Shown here one piece after another: positions 1 through 11,115 of a stretch of 64,000 bases of DNA. Position 1 is the stretch's first letter. Each line of letters starts with the position of its first letter. The stretch comes from Mesocentrotus franciscanus. Its lineage: Eukaryota; Echinodermata; Echinoidea; Camarodonta; Strongylocentrotidae. Location of the stretch: positions 16,446,556 to 16,510,555 of the forward strand of contig CP137671.1 of NCBI GenBank assembly GCA_037976565.1, in the 5' to 3' direction. Below the pieces are notes generated by a model that did no database searches, was not told where the DNA came from, and saw only the letters and a program-made list of their open reading frames with translations. Both the position numbers and the translations under genes were made by a program.

Positions 1-86
1 GAAAAAATGGTTAAAACTTTGCATTTTTTTGTTTACTCAATAAAGTGTTGGTAAAAACTTTGAAAAAATGGTTAAAACTTTGCATG
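1..86. repeat. Short direct repeat, AAAATGGTTAAAACTTTGCA
   Basis: A unit containing AAAATGGTTAAAACTTTGCA occurs at the very start and again around 66-85, separated by a related TTGGTAAAAACTTTG segment. It looks like the edge of a tandem repeat or of a mobile element cut by the window border. No coding signal. Confidence 0.5.
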
Positions 87-965
87 CCCGACTATGTTGA
101 TGGACCAAGAAATGCCCAACTTGGTTGCACCGGTAGTCCAAAATGCAAAGTCCCCTATCCCTTTCTTTCCTTTTGAAAGAGAAGTCCAAACTCCCTTTTC
201 CCCGTATAAAGTCCCTCTTTCCTTTTGAAAGAGAAGTCCAAACACCCATCTACCATATTTAACCCAGCCTAAAGGCCCTTTTCAAACATATAAAATGTCC
301 AAGGTGTTTTCCCATGCCCAACAATGTTGGTGGACCATAAAATGCAAAGAATGTTTGCATTAATACTCACCTGTCTCTGTGGTCAGTTATAAATATAATC
401 ATTGTTCCAAGATTAAATCTAATACAGTGACATTCATTTTTAAAAGGAGAAAATAACTTTAATTTAACAATCAATTTACAACAAATAAACTACATGGCCC
501 ATGTTTGGAGTCACATTTGAATAAACGTTAACGCTAACGCTAATTTGAGTTAAACTTAACGTTACGCACGTTAAATTTAACTCAAATTTTGAAAAATCCC
601 TGGTATAGTTATGTAGCCAAAGATTATAATGGCTTTTTGTTACCTTATTTATTAAAATAATTGAGTCATATACTATCTGTGAATAATTGGCCACAGAGAG
701 TTGTGACTAACAGTGCAACCATAACAGCATGCTATGGTCCACCAACATAGTCTGGCCTGGGATCAGTTGACCACAGTTTGGTCTTTATTTTTTATTGATG
801 GGCAAAAAGGGCCCTTTACACAAGGGATGTTGTACTTTATTATTATCTGGGAAAAAGGACTTTTGGACTTGGGGAAAGTTGTGGGATAGGGAAACCTCCG
901 GACTTACGCTTGCAGTGCAACCATACTGGGACTGTATGGTCCACCATCCCAGCTGCCACACATAT
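87..965. mobile_element. Foldback (inverted-repeat) element, unclassified
   Basis: The left part (about 87-330) contains ACTATGTTGATGGACCA and GGTTGCAC followed by purine/pyrimidine-rich GTCC blocks. The right part (about 715-965) contains the same blocks in reverse complement (TGGTCCACCAACATAGT, GTGCAACC). Arms are imperfect, about 200-250 bp. Between them, 530-600 holds a smaller palindrome (TTTGAGTTAAACTTAACGT against its complement). No transposase is visible, so this is probably a non-autonomous element. Exact ends and target duplication were not resolved. Confidence 0.5.
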
Positions 966-1173
966 GAACCTTTATTATCAATAACAATTTATTCAGTAAT
1001 CAAAACATTTTAAATTAAACAAAGCTGTTTATTAATGCCCTATCCATTGTAGGACCCCACAACATACATTTAATAACAATAAACAGCTACAAGTATACAA
1101 CAACATAGTAATGCAGTGTTCTTATGGCACAATCTCATCAGTCTTATGCAACAGTCTCAAGGAAGCATCCATT

Positions 1174-3908
1174 CTAATCATCTATCATTCTGTCTTGCCA
1201 CTCCACTGATCCAGCTGGGGAGTTGCACCAGTGTCTCAGGAGGTTGCGCTGCTTCTTCCCTTCACGTGAAGCTCTGTTGGGGCCTTGTACATCCACAGTG
1301 TCCATCAGGTTACGTCCTTGCCTCCATTCACCAGGCTCCATGTCCCCATTCCCTTGTTGACGGTCGACAAGTCTGTTCTGCAACACTGGGTAACGGGTGC
1401 GTATGGCAAGCCGTTTTAACATTTATTCATATATCAAGAATTCTATTCTTGATATCAAAAAATGAATTCTTGATATCAAGAAATCGAATTCTTGATATCA
1501 AAAAATCGAATTCTTGATATCAAGAATTTAATTCTTGATATCAAGAATTGTTATAGTGAATGATTTCGAACGCAAAAGTACAACACGAATTCATACTGAG
1601 CGCGCCGTTTTAACATTTATTCCTATTCTGATTTCGAACGCAAGAGTTGTGCAGGAATTCATCCTGCCTGACCGGTGCGGTGTGGGTTGTCGAAAGTCAA
1701 TGTATCGCGAGAATTCAACTGATGCAAGAATTCATGTTGCCAGTTTGCAGTGCATTTACCGTCTCTGTGATATTCCTTGTAGAATTTTTATATTTTATAC
1801 TGTTCAAACATATGTTTATTTAGACCATTGGTTAAGGTTACATTGAAAATGTTTGATCCGATTTTTTTTCCAGTTTAATTACTTGTATAAAACATACAAA
1901 AACGCATCTTTAAAAAACGTAAAACGGCAACATATCACGAAATCATTTCGTGATATGTACGTTGCCGGTTTACATTTTTTTTTTAAGGACGCTTTTTCAT
2001 TATAATGTATTACAATTACAAGTAATTGAACTAGATCTATAATATAATCACACAGTTTTTTTAGGGGGCATTATAATATTGCTTTAAAAAAACATGGCTA
2101 AACAGTACCAAAGAAATATTTTTTACAAGGATATTCACATAATGCACTTCAAACTGGCAACCTAGCTATCTCGTAATGACCACTATAACAAAGGAACCAC
2201 CTCCTTGCAGCTCTGTGTGAGAGGTGGCAGCTGTACTCTTCATCATCTTACGTAATAGTGTAACCAAAGTCTTACTGGGGCTCTGCCTGAAAGGAAATGA
2301 GAAGTAGGAAATATATATTTTACTTGTTTTAAGATATCTTCATGTCCAAAAGTCACTTATAATTTAGATGAAGACCATAATGAAAGTTCGAACGAAGCAA
2401 AATGACTAAGAATTGGCGATATAACAACAATTTTAATTGTGAAAATTAGCACTCTCCTTTCCTCTCTCCCTCTATCATGCTTATCTCTCTCTCCTCTCTA
2501 TCACCCCGTCAAGTTCTCGGCAGGGGGATTACATTGTATAGCGCTAGTGTTATACTTTAGGCTTAATTAGCTCTTTAAACGACGAGTTTTCGTCATGTCA
2601 GGATGAATTCCTGCACAACTTTTGCGTTCGCAACACATCTCGTAATGATTTCTTGCTCAACTTTTGCGTTCGAAATCAGAACAGGAATAAATGTTAAAAA
2701 GGCGCGCTCATGCAATACTTTTGAGTTCGAAATCATTCACTATAACAATTCGTCATATCAAGAATTTAATTCTTGATATCAAGAAATCTAATTCTTGATA
2801 TCAAGAAATATGTTTAAATGATAAAACGGCTTGCCATAGGTGCGCTTGAGATTGTGCATGGTGCAGCAAGCTTCCACGATGCTCCTCACAGTCTCTGGGT
2901 CATGCTGCATGGTGGTGAGAAGTATCTGGAACCTGTTGACCAGGATGCCGAAGACGTTCTCCACCACCCGTCTTGCCCTGGACAGCCTGTAGTTGAAGAT
3001 CCTCTCTTCACGGGTGAGGTATCTTGAACTGTACGGCTTCATGAGGTAGGTTCTGAGGGAGAACGCGTCATCACCAACTATGAAGTAGGGCACATCTTGT
3101 TTGTCATTGGGAAGGGGGTCTGGACCTGGAAAACCCATGATGAGGTTGCGTTCCAGCCCATCCTTGAGGTCACTTGCGTTGTATATCTGGGCATCTGAAG
3201 CTGACCCGTTGCTTGAAGCATCGATGTAGATGAACTTGTAGTCAGCATCAACCATATGGCAAAGATGATGATACTGTAGAAGCCCTTGTAGTTGTAATAA
3301 GTGGACCCTGTTTTGGCTGGAGCTTTGCAGGCCACGTGCTTCCCATCTATGGCTCCAACGGTGTGGGGAAAGTTCCACCTCTGATACCAATCTTCTGCAA
3401 GTTGTCTCCAGCCTTGTTCAATGGTGGGGCACCTGAGGAGCTCGTCCACGTATTCTTCAACGATGGCCTCTACCATTTCTCTGACGACTTTGCTGATGCT
3501 GTTGTGTGGCACCCTCCATGCATACTGCATGTTTCTGTATGTGGTTCCAGAGGCCAGGTGCCGCAGAGTCAGTGCCACCTTCAGTCCAGGGTCCAGGTTG
3601 GGACGGAAGTTGGTGCTAGGCTTGGTCAACCTGGGTCTCAGACGCTCTACAAGTTCGTCAAACATCGCTGGTGGCATCCTCATGAAGTGATGGAATGCAC
3701 GAGCGTCTTCATTCCTCAGCTCCACCATCAACTGGTCATACAGTCCAAACTCCGTTCTTCTCACGATCCATCCTCGGACCCACACAGCTCTTGGACGTCT
3801 CCTTCTTCTCCTTCTTCTCCTTCTGTCTAAAACTTGATACAGTCTGAACAGGTTGTGGTTCTGCTTTTGAATGAGTGCAGCTATCATATGGACTCTTTGA
3901 TCATCCAT
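1174..3908 (-). pseudogene. PIF/Harbinger-type DDE transposase, broken
   Basis: Minus-strand remains of a Harbinger transposase (DDE_4 nuclease). Reading starts best at 3908 (MDDQRVHMIAALIQKQ); an upstream in-frame Met lies at 3980. An arginine run follows, then the helical N-terminal part, then catalytic blocks VGAIDGKHV (first Asp), VDADYKF...[11 protein letters not shown] (second Asp) and [19 protein letters not shown] (Glu), all as in live family members. Two lesions kill it. A frameshift near 3255-3275 lies between ...GFYSIIIFA and VDADYKF. A 1437-bp insertion (1402-2838) falls just after ...CTMHNLKRT; the C-terminal tail RYPVLQN...GEWRQG continues beyond it and stops at 1174. No partner Myb-like Harbinger gene and no terminal repeats of the host element were identified. 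Family identity is strong; activity is excluded by the breaks. Confidence 0.88.
1402..2838. mobile_element. 1437-bp long-TIR element inserted in the transposase
   Basis: Ends are TATGGCAAGCCGTTTTA at 1402 and its reverse complement ending at 2838. The arms stay complementary for about 250 bp and include multiple copies of the palindrome TTCTTGATATCAAGAA (1430-1550 and 2755-2810) and repeated TTCGAACGCAAAAGTT blocks. GGTGCG flanks both sides (1396-1401 and 2839-2844), a 6-bp target duplication. Removing the element and one GGTGCG restores an in-frame transposase (…NLKRT|RYPVL…), which confirms the borders. A central hairpin lies at 1928-1975 (ATATCACGAAAT and complement). No transposase inside. 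Superfamily unknown; 6-bp duplications are uncommon. Confidence 0.9.
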
Positions 3909-4565
3909 GGTGGAGAACAATTGATGATGTTGAAGACGAAGACCAAGGGTGATGAGGTCTGTACACCACGGCTGCTCCACTCATACTGAGATCCAGATGA
4001 TTTTCTCCCCCTTTTCATACAAAATATCGGTTGTCCGCTAGGTGTCCTTCTACATACTCTAGACATACTCCAGACATCATAAATATACGAGATACATCCC
4101 AGATACAAACGCTTTGTCCGTTTTGAATACTTTATATACGAGATGCATACGCTTACACAGTGGCGTAATGAGCAAAAAAGTTTTTGGGGGCTGGCCCACT
4201 CTTACATGCAGGCCCCGCTGAACGTTTTTCAAAGTGGGTGGGGGAGGCTAAAGTATTTACGACCAGGTAGAGCGTAGCCTAGAATAAATTGGCGTGGGGT
4301 CTAGGGGCAAAGTTCCGGCAGGAGTCGATCAAGGGGCGGAGTCCCCGGAAGCTCAGGGGTTTTAGGCATTTAATTACGGTCAGATGAGCATATTTTGATA
4401 CCCTATTTGTTACACTGGCAGGTCACTAATTGGCGTGGGGTCCAGGGGCGGAGCCCCCGGAAGCTCAGGGTTTTTAGGCAATGAATTACTGTCAGATGAG
4501 TATCCAGGGGCCTGACTTAGGGCCATTGGTTGGGTCCAGGGGGCAGAGCCCCTGCAAGGGGTTTT

Positions 4566-4882
4566 CAGGGGCGGATCTAGCTTTTTGCTAAGGGGGGTTT
4601 GACCCAATGACGATGCGGAGCATCGTCCACGAGCCGCGAAGCGGCGAGGCGATTTTTGTTGTCGGCTAATTTGAACCCCCGTAAGTTATGTTTTCCTGGC
4701 ATCTACTAACACAATGAAGACCATAAAAAGCAGTGCATGATATCGTCTTTATAAATCAAGTAACAGTTTAATACACAGTTATATCCAATCATATATATCA
4801 TAATTGCGTTTGGTTAAGTTTCCAGATGAGTTGAATATCTTCTCACAATATTTGCACTTGAAAGGTTTCTCTCCAGTGTGCA

Positions 4883-4913
<31 letters not shown>

Positions 4914-4966
4914 GGCGGCCCAAGGGGGGGGGGTTAAACCCTTACCCTCCCGTAGATCCGCGCCTG
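4566..4966. mobile_element. Nested CAGGGGCGGATC-type MITE
   Basis: Starts CAGGGGCGGATCTAGC and ends with the complement of CAGGCGCGGATCTA. The host sequence AGGGGTTTTAGGCG is split with GTTTT on each side (4561-4565, 4967-4971), a 5-bp duplication. The element carries a (TTTTC)n stretch and a zinc-finger coding fragment (4801-4886). Confidence 0.7.
4801..4886 (-). pseudogene. C2H2 zinc-finger fragment captured in a repeat
   Basis: The minus strand reads R-M-HTGEKPFKCKYCEKIF followed by NSSGNLTKRN. This is the classical inter-finger linker (HTGEKPF), a Cys-X2-Cys pair, the conserved Phe and the conserved Leu of a C2H2 finger. The expected His-X3-His end is not there (KRN in place of KRH), so it is a fragment of about 28 codons. 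It sits inside a short non-autonomous element, between its terminal repeats. Likely a captured or retroposed piece of a host zinc-finger gene. No start, stop or second finger was seen. Confidence 0.75.
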
Positions 4967-5844
4967 GTTTTAGGCGTTTAATTACGGTCAGATGAGCATA
5001 TTTTGATACCTTATTTGTGACACTGGCAGGTCACTAATTGGCGTAAGGTCTAGGGGCGGAGCCCCCGGAAGCTCAAGGGTTTTAGGCATTTAATATAACG
5101 GTCAGATGAAAATTCAGGGGCCCGCCTTAGGACCCTTGGCTAGGTCCAGGGGGCAGAGCCACCGGAAGTTCAGGGGTTTTAGGCATTAAATTACCGTCAG
5201 ATGAGCATCTAGGGGCCCGTTTTAGGGCCCTAGGTGAGGTGAAGCTCAGGGGTTTTAGGCATGTAATTACGGTCAGATGAGCATATTTTGATACCTTATT
5301 TGTGACACTGGCAGGACACTAATTGGCGTGGGGTCCAGGGGCGGAGTCCCCAGAAGCTCAGGGGTTTCAGGCATTTCATAACGGTCAGATAAGCATTGAG
5401 GGGCCCGCCTTAAGGCCCCTGGTGGGGTCGAGGGGGCAGAGCCACCGGAATTTCAGAGGTTTTAGGCATTTAATTACGGTCAGATGAGCATATTTTGACA
5501 CCTAATTTGGGACACTGGCAGGTCACTAATTGGCGTGAGGTCTAATGGGCGGGAGGGGGCAAGGCCCGCTCGCCCCTGGATCCGGGCCTGTGGAACATTC
5601 CCTCCGGAAATGACCCTCCTCGCCAAATCCAAAACAAACCCTGGGCGCAGGCGACTGCGCATTCCCCCGCGTACCGCCTAGAGCTGCCGCGATAAGCTCT
5701 TCTCTAGGCCGGACATACGGGTATCCAGACTTTCGCTAAACTGGATATACGGTTATCTACTAGTGTTATCGTTAGTGGCCACTAATAGTCAGGTGGCTTA
5801 GCGTCAAATTTATCGATTATCGTTACTTGCCGGATTAAAGCACC

Positions 5845-6475
5845 ATTTTCGGTACAGGGCTTCCTTAGGACCTACTAAACGATATTAGGCTAGGAGCCCC
5901 CGGCAAAAATTTCAATTTAAGGGTGTGGGGCGGGGGCGTCTTTTCGGAGCCCCAAATGATTTTATAACATTGATTTGTTGTTGTACAAATGCCATTTTTG
6001 GTACAGGGCTTCCTTAGGACCTACTGAACGATATTAGGGTAGGAGCCCCCGGCAAGAATATCATATAAGGGTGTGGGGCGGGGGCGTCGCTTCGTAGCCC
6101 CAAAATAATTTAGAAGGTAATATAACATTTATTTGTTGTTGTACAATTGCCATTTTTGGTACAGGGCTTCCTTAGGACCTACTGAACGATATTAGGGTAA
6201 GAGCCCCGGCAAAAATATCATTTAAGGGTGTGGGAGGGCGTCGCCTCGTAGTCCACAAATAATTTGTAAGGTAATATAACATTGATTTTTTGTTGTACAA
6301 CGCCATGGGGCGCCTAATCACACGTATGTGAATATTTATGCCGAGGGCTCCTACCCTACCATCATTCAGCAGGTCCAAAGGAAGCCCTGTTCCAAAAATG
6401 GCGTTTGTACAACAACAAATCAATGTTATATTACCTATAAATTATTTGTGGGCTACGAGGCGACGACCCTGCCGA
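5845..6475. repeat. Tandem ~150-bp repeat ending in an inverted copy
   Basis: Three direct units start with TTCGGTACAGGGCTTCCTTA or TTTGGTACAGGGCTTCCTTA (about 5848, 5996, 6156) and share ACGATATTAGG, GAGCCCCCGGCAA, GGGTGTGGGGCGGGGGCGTC and TTGATTTGTTGTTGTACAA. A fourth unit, about 6335-6470, is reverse-complemented. The overall form is a foldback structure. The open frame across 6328-6890 is produced by this repeat plus microsatellites and is not a gene. Confidence 0.7.
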
Positions 6476-6721
6476 ACGTGCTGTCCCCTCAAGTGATGAT
6501 GAAAAAGAGAAAGAACAGGCGAAAAATAAGAGATAAATGGAAAAGGAAAACGGAGAAAGGACGAGAAAAGAAAGACGCTCCGACTACCTCGGGCACCCAC
6601 TCCTATATCAGCCTTGTAAATTGCCATTTCAATTTCCAAGTAATACCATTGCCCCCCCCCCCCCTCCTCGGTTTGTTCGTTGGATCAATTGAGATTTTGT
6701 TGTTGTTTTCTATCTCAAACC

Positions 6722-6835
6722 ATCTCTTTTTTTCTCTCTCTCCTTTGCACACACACACACACACACGCAAACACTCCTCTCTCTCTTTCTCTCTCTTTCT
6801 CTCTCTTTCTCTCTTTTATACACACACCCTGTCTC
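6722..6835. repeat. CA/CT microsatellite cluster
   Basis: Runs of (CA)n, (TCTCTCTTTC)n and CACACAC. Reading frames over it give only Ser/Leu/His-rich artefacts. The rest of 6475-7860 shows no gene, only AT-rich sequence and a smaller CT/CA patch near 7385-7445. Confidence 0.85.
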
Positions 6836-7864
6836 TCATGCATACCTCTCTCATTTGTGCTTCAATAATTTCGGTATACTCGTATAATTAGTGTTTGATA
6901 ATGGTCACATGCCAATAACATGATTTGCATCATAAATATAATGCTTTCTCCGTCTCACTCGGCAAGAGATATGCATTGACTTGTCTGGTTATATGGCTAC
7001 CTTTACAAGCATGCAAAGCCCCTCGGGTGGTTTTCTTTCCGGATAGAATAGGTCTCCTAACAAAAGGCACCTTACACATTCTACGCTCGACACACTTTTT
7101 GATAGAGCGCGAATCTCACAGCAAACAAATACTCATTTTATATTAACCATGGAAATTAGACAATTTAATGCTTTATTATACATATATGTATCATTATATT
7201 GTCTATCTTCATTTAGACGTACTTCCTCATATTCGATGTACATTTCATTGGATCCCTAGAGTTCTCAACTACAATTACTCTAATCCTGCAAATCAGTGTG
7301 ACTTCTTTCAACCTATTGTTTATAATCATTATCAAGAACTATACCAGAGACCTATCGGAATAGAAGCAGTTCGAGGCATATCCCCCCTCTCTCTCTCGCC
7401 AACGCACACACGGACAAATACACACACAAGCGTTATCTTCTCTCTCACTCTAATACTATACTAAGTACTCTACTATTGGCCCATGCCAAGTATGATTATG
7501 ATTTGCACAATAAATAATGTTTTTTCCGCCTTACTTGGCAAGAGATATTTATTTAATTGTCCGTTTGCCTAGCTACCATTAGTTCTAAACAGTGATTTCG
7601 TTTTGGTATGGAACAGACCACTTTATTACCCAGAGTAACACACGCACACTCTCATGACCCTAGCCACATTTCATGCAGTGGTGATGAACCATATTAAATG
7701 AAAGCCATTTTTCCCTTTTTAATCTTGGAATGTTAATTACGAAGGGCATTTTCCTTCTTTCTAATTACCAGTTCAATAACAGACACTTCTAGTCAGTTTC
7801 CATCTGTTACCGTCTTTAGTGCAATTATATATGTAGCATACAGTACAGGGGAACGCGGTTTGAG

Positions 7865-8090
7865 AACTATTTTGTTTCTCTCTCCCTCTCTCTTTTTATT
7901 CTACTTTTATCCCTCTCTCTGTCTCTCCCTCCTGTCTGTCTCTCTCTCTCTCTCTGTCTCTCCCACTGTATCTCCTTTTTTTTCTCTCTCTCTCTGTCTT
8001 AGCTCTCTCTCTGTCTCTCTTTCTCTATCTCCCACCAACCCCCTCTCTCTCTCTCACTCTCTCTGTGTGTCTCTCTCTCTTTCTTTTTGA
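7865..8090. repeat. (CT)n microsatellite
   Basis: About 225 bp of CTCTCT, interrupted by TGT and CCC steps. The open frame over it (Ser/Leu/Phe only) is a composition artefact. From 8090 to 8615 no gene was recognised, apart from a poly-C tract at 8408-8417. Confidence 0.9.
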
Positions 8091-8615
8091 TGTAACATGA
8101 TTTTGTGGCCAGGTTGTATGATAAATTATATGAAAGTGAGTTTTAACGATTAAGACCGCGACTCCAAGTTGACACGATTGTTAGCAGGATTTGCATGTAC
8201 GGATATTTCGGTTACATGTCGTTTTTACGAAAAATCTTTATTCTGGAAGGTTTGTAGTGGGATTCATAACTCCAATTATGAAAAAAAATTATGTTTTAAG
8301 AAGACCAAATTTAGTTGCATGTTGCCTGTTGGAAGGCAGATCCGAGTAAAGTTGGCGAAGAGGCTGGAGCTCAAAGCGGTTTATAGACAGATTGAAATAC
8401 AAATACTCCCCCCCCCCGCACAGTCCCACAGGACAGGTACTACGTATTCTTGAAGATCATCACTTGATCATCTCCAGCTTTGATTTGTACTACAGACTCA
8501 AAAGTGTTAGTCACTGCTAATAAAGTAACTATAAACATTCAAAAGTTCCACTAATTGTTATCCAAATATTTCCAATTTCACTGATTTCTGTATTTTCTTT
8601 AAATCTGTCATACAG

Positions 8616-9298
8616 CATCTGGATGTCACCATGCCTGTGTCTCTCGGTGAGTGGCGTGTCAGGATCGGCACGTTTATACGTCGGCGGAAGAAAGAATGTG
8701 ACTACAATTACTTTGGGAGGAAACTTGTCAACTTCATCAAAAGAGCCAAGAATATTCAGTCACCCGAAGAAAACAACTCAGAATGTAACACTTCGCCTCG
8801 CACTTCTCAGACTCGGTCACAATGTGACGGTCCAGAGTGTGATGCTGTCAAGGAGGGTGGATCCTCATGTGATGTAAAAGCCCCGAACCTAACGAGGTCT
8901 CTCACTCTGAGTCTTCGTGTGCTGAAAACAGTAGTTCTCCAACGGCAAATGAGACCAATCCTGTCCGTGATACCACTGACGTTCAGAACCCAGATCCCCG
9001 ACCATGTACGGAAGACACGGTGGACGATAGAGACATAGCCATTAATCTCATGTCACCTGAATACCCCCCTACATCCGCTCAAATAAGTAAAACAGATCAA
9101 CCTGAACTTGGCACATCAGAGTCGTACTCAGTACCTGTACCTGCAGCCGTTCCTGGTGAGCCATATCGTATTAAACTAGACAAGGAGGAGACATCAAACT
9201 CTGCGCGGTCAGTGATAGTGGACCAATCATTGGGCTTATCACCTAAACCCAGGCAAGATACAACGAGAATCATCGAGCAAACAAGACTATCTATCAAG
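8616..9298 (+). CDS. NLR gene exon 1: Ser/Thr/Pro-rich leader, frameshifted
   Basis: An acceptor-like TCATACAG precedes 8616; ATG at 8631 has a good context (GTCACCATGC). The protein begins MPVSLGEWRVRIG, then a basic patch (RRRKKE), then a low-complexity Ser/Thr/Asn/Pro-rich, Cys-containing region; no domain is recognised. The first frame runs to about 8873 (…GGSSCDVK). Coding character then resumes one frame over (…PEPNEVSHSESS…RLSIK) and runs to the donor AAG|GTATGA at 9298. The change of frame falls in the AAAAGCCCC tract near 8876-8884, where one lost base (or a sequence error) would explain it. The exon ends in phase 0, matching the 2A exon. It could be 5' coding sequence of the NLR or a separate degraded exon; the phase match favours the former. 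A GTGAGT inside codons 6-7 could act as a competing donor. Confidence 0.55.
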
Positions 9299-10478
9299 GT
9301 ATGATTGGTATTTTATGTATTTCCTAGAAACTTCCCTCACACATAAAACAACATACAAACATACAAACAAACAAAATTACAGTACGTCTCTGAAAAAAAG
9401 AAAGCGAAACCGAATTCAATTGGTTATCTTAAACAAACTGTGAGCTGTATAAATATACTTCGTAATACGCTTCTAAATAATACACTTTTCGCATGAATTT
9501 TCGCTGAGGAACATTGTTTTGAAAAATGCATGTCAAAATAAATTTTTGCCGGATTTTGGTAAACGTTAATATCGCGTGCGAACATGACGTAAATGAAATG
9601 TAAGTGTGAAAAGATGATTATGCAACGTTTCCATTGTGGGATAATGTGCAATGAAATAAACAGGGGTAGGGCCGCACATCCTCAGATATTCCCCAAAACA
9701 ATAAATAGCCTTTAAGGAATGAAAGTGCCCCTTTTGTAATTGAAAAGGGTACCCTTCTTGAGACAAAAAATACATGTTGTGATCCATTTAAGTACATCAT
9801 TTAACCTTTTATCCGTACCATCAGCGTTATCTCCACTATCCTTTATTTTGTAATAATGGCATAACTATTGCCCTCATTATTAAAAGTAGCGTGTTAAATC
9901 AATATTGTATTAGATTTTAAAGTTTTTGTTTCTTTCAGGTCATATTAATGTAGTTATGTTCGCGTGTGATCCTAAAGTTGTCATGGTTTTAGCAAAATCT
10001 GGCACTATTGGATGTTGACATGCAAGTTTCGAAACATGTTTGCTCAGTGAAGCGTGTATGGATTAATATAATCAATGTATCATTTAAAATCATCACATTT
10101 TACAACATGATAAGCAAGGAATTATAATCATACAGCCCATAGTTTGTTCACAACAATCATGGGGTCGTGTTTTTTGTGGGACGCACTGTATATGATAATT
10201 CCTTTTGTCATGTTTGTAACAAGGGCTCTTGAACAGGTACATGTAATTCAAAGGAAAAAAAAGGGCTATTTAAGATGAGAACAGGTTCTAGAGAACGATC
10301 TGATTATTTAAATTGATGTGGAAATTATAGCTTTGACGTTCATTACACTGTAATCAAGAGTAAAATGCCCTTTACTCTTAGACATTATTATTATTCATTC
10401 GTGATTCTACTGGTTTTTTTTTAAACAATGTCTAATCATCCTTTTAAAATGTTTCTTCTGTCCATAATTATCCTCCAG
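9299..10478 (+). other. NLR intron 1
   Basis: GTATGA donor to CTCCAG acceptor. AT-rich, with no recognisable gene or element. An in-frame ATG at 10428 opens a hydrophobic stretch (MFLLSIIIL) that runs through the acceptor into the 2A exon. It could be an alternative first exon if transcription starts inside this intron. Confidence 0.6.
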
Positions 10479-10639
10479 AAAGAAACGGAATATCATGGTT
10501 CACCGACCTATCCGGTCCTCGGAACAGGGACAACCAGCGATGAAGCAGATGCAATCAAAGGGAATGACTGTCCAGACATGACCAACATACTCCTATTGAG
10601 ATCCGGAGACGTAGAACGAAACCCTGGTCCAAATGATAA
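10479..10639 (+). CDS. NLR gene exon 2: 2A-like ribosome-skipping peptide
   Basis: Exon between the acceptor TTATCCTCCAG and donor AA|GTAAGC; 161 bp, entering in phase 0 and leaving in phase 2. The translated end is ILLLRSGDVERNPGP followed by ND and a split Asn codon. GDVExNPGP (10605-10631) is the canonical 2A core, preceded by the usual Leu-rich stretch. Known 2A peptides make the ribosome skip the Gly-Pro bond, releasing the upstream chain and continuing with Pro. 2A-like peptides are known near the N-termini of sea urchin NLR proteins, where uncleaved copies can act as secretory signals. Here the 2A is directly followed by the death domain (…NPGPNDNPGSLTELEL…). Every residue of the core is intact. 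An alternative start at 10428 would put the peptide close to the N-terminus. Confidence 0.85.
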
Positions 10640-11115
10640 GTAAGCAGCATGAAAGAGCAACCTAGAAAATCAGTCCGTAGTCTACTGAACCCGACTCTGG
10701 ATCTAAGATCACGTTTACCGAACGCTAATTCAATGAGATCTCAGAATAATTTCCTTTGTTAATCCAGATTCTTAACAAAGCTTAAGTCCAGCTTCTGGTT
10801 TAAAATTCACGTAGAATAACAGCCATTGACTTTCATTGCTGGTAAATTTTAATATTTGGAATTGATGAATGAAATCAAAATGTGTAAAAGTTTTGCATAT
10901 TCTCATTATGTTTAACAGGTCCACATATATGTTCATATTTTGCAGCGTTGTTGGGACGCTTGCATTACAGGCAATGTTGATAAATGTCATTAAACAGTCA
11001 AACAGTGTATTCGCAAGTCAAAGGATAATAAATTGAAAGTTTGTTTATACATAATCTCGCAAATATCTATAAGCGCTATATGAAATTAATCATTATTTTT
11101 ATGTCTATAATTTAG
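10640..11115 (+). other. NLR intron 2
   Basis: GTAAGC donor, AATTTAG acceptor. AT-rich, nothing recognised inside. Confidence 0.75.

Larger units (their letters stand above)
4158..5788 (+). mobile_element. Partial hAT-like element with internal minisatellite
   Basis: Begins CAGTGGCGTAATGAGC, the same start as the complete copy at 19344. It contains tandem, diverged ~110-bp units with the cores GGGGCGGAGCCCCCGGAAGCT, TTTTAGGCATTTAATTACGG and CACTGGCAGGTCACTAATTG. It ends in the segment with CTAGAGCTGCCGCGAT that the full copy has at 22557. Homology with the full copy stops near 5788, so the 3' end is missing or was replaced. A second element (4566-4966) is nested in it. Confidence 0.65.

Noticed and set aside
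1116..1517. 133-codon plus-strand frame
   Set aside because: It lies opposite the transposase C-terminus and runs into the TTGATATCAAG repeats of the inserted element.
1430..1550. CRISPR-like regular repeat of TTCTTGATATCAAG
   Set aside because: Repeats are palindromic, spacing is only a few bases and the array forms the arm of a transposon; the genome is eukaryotic.
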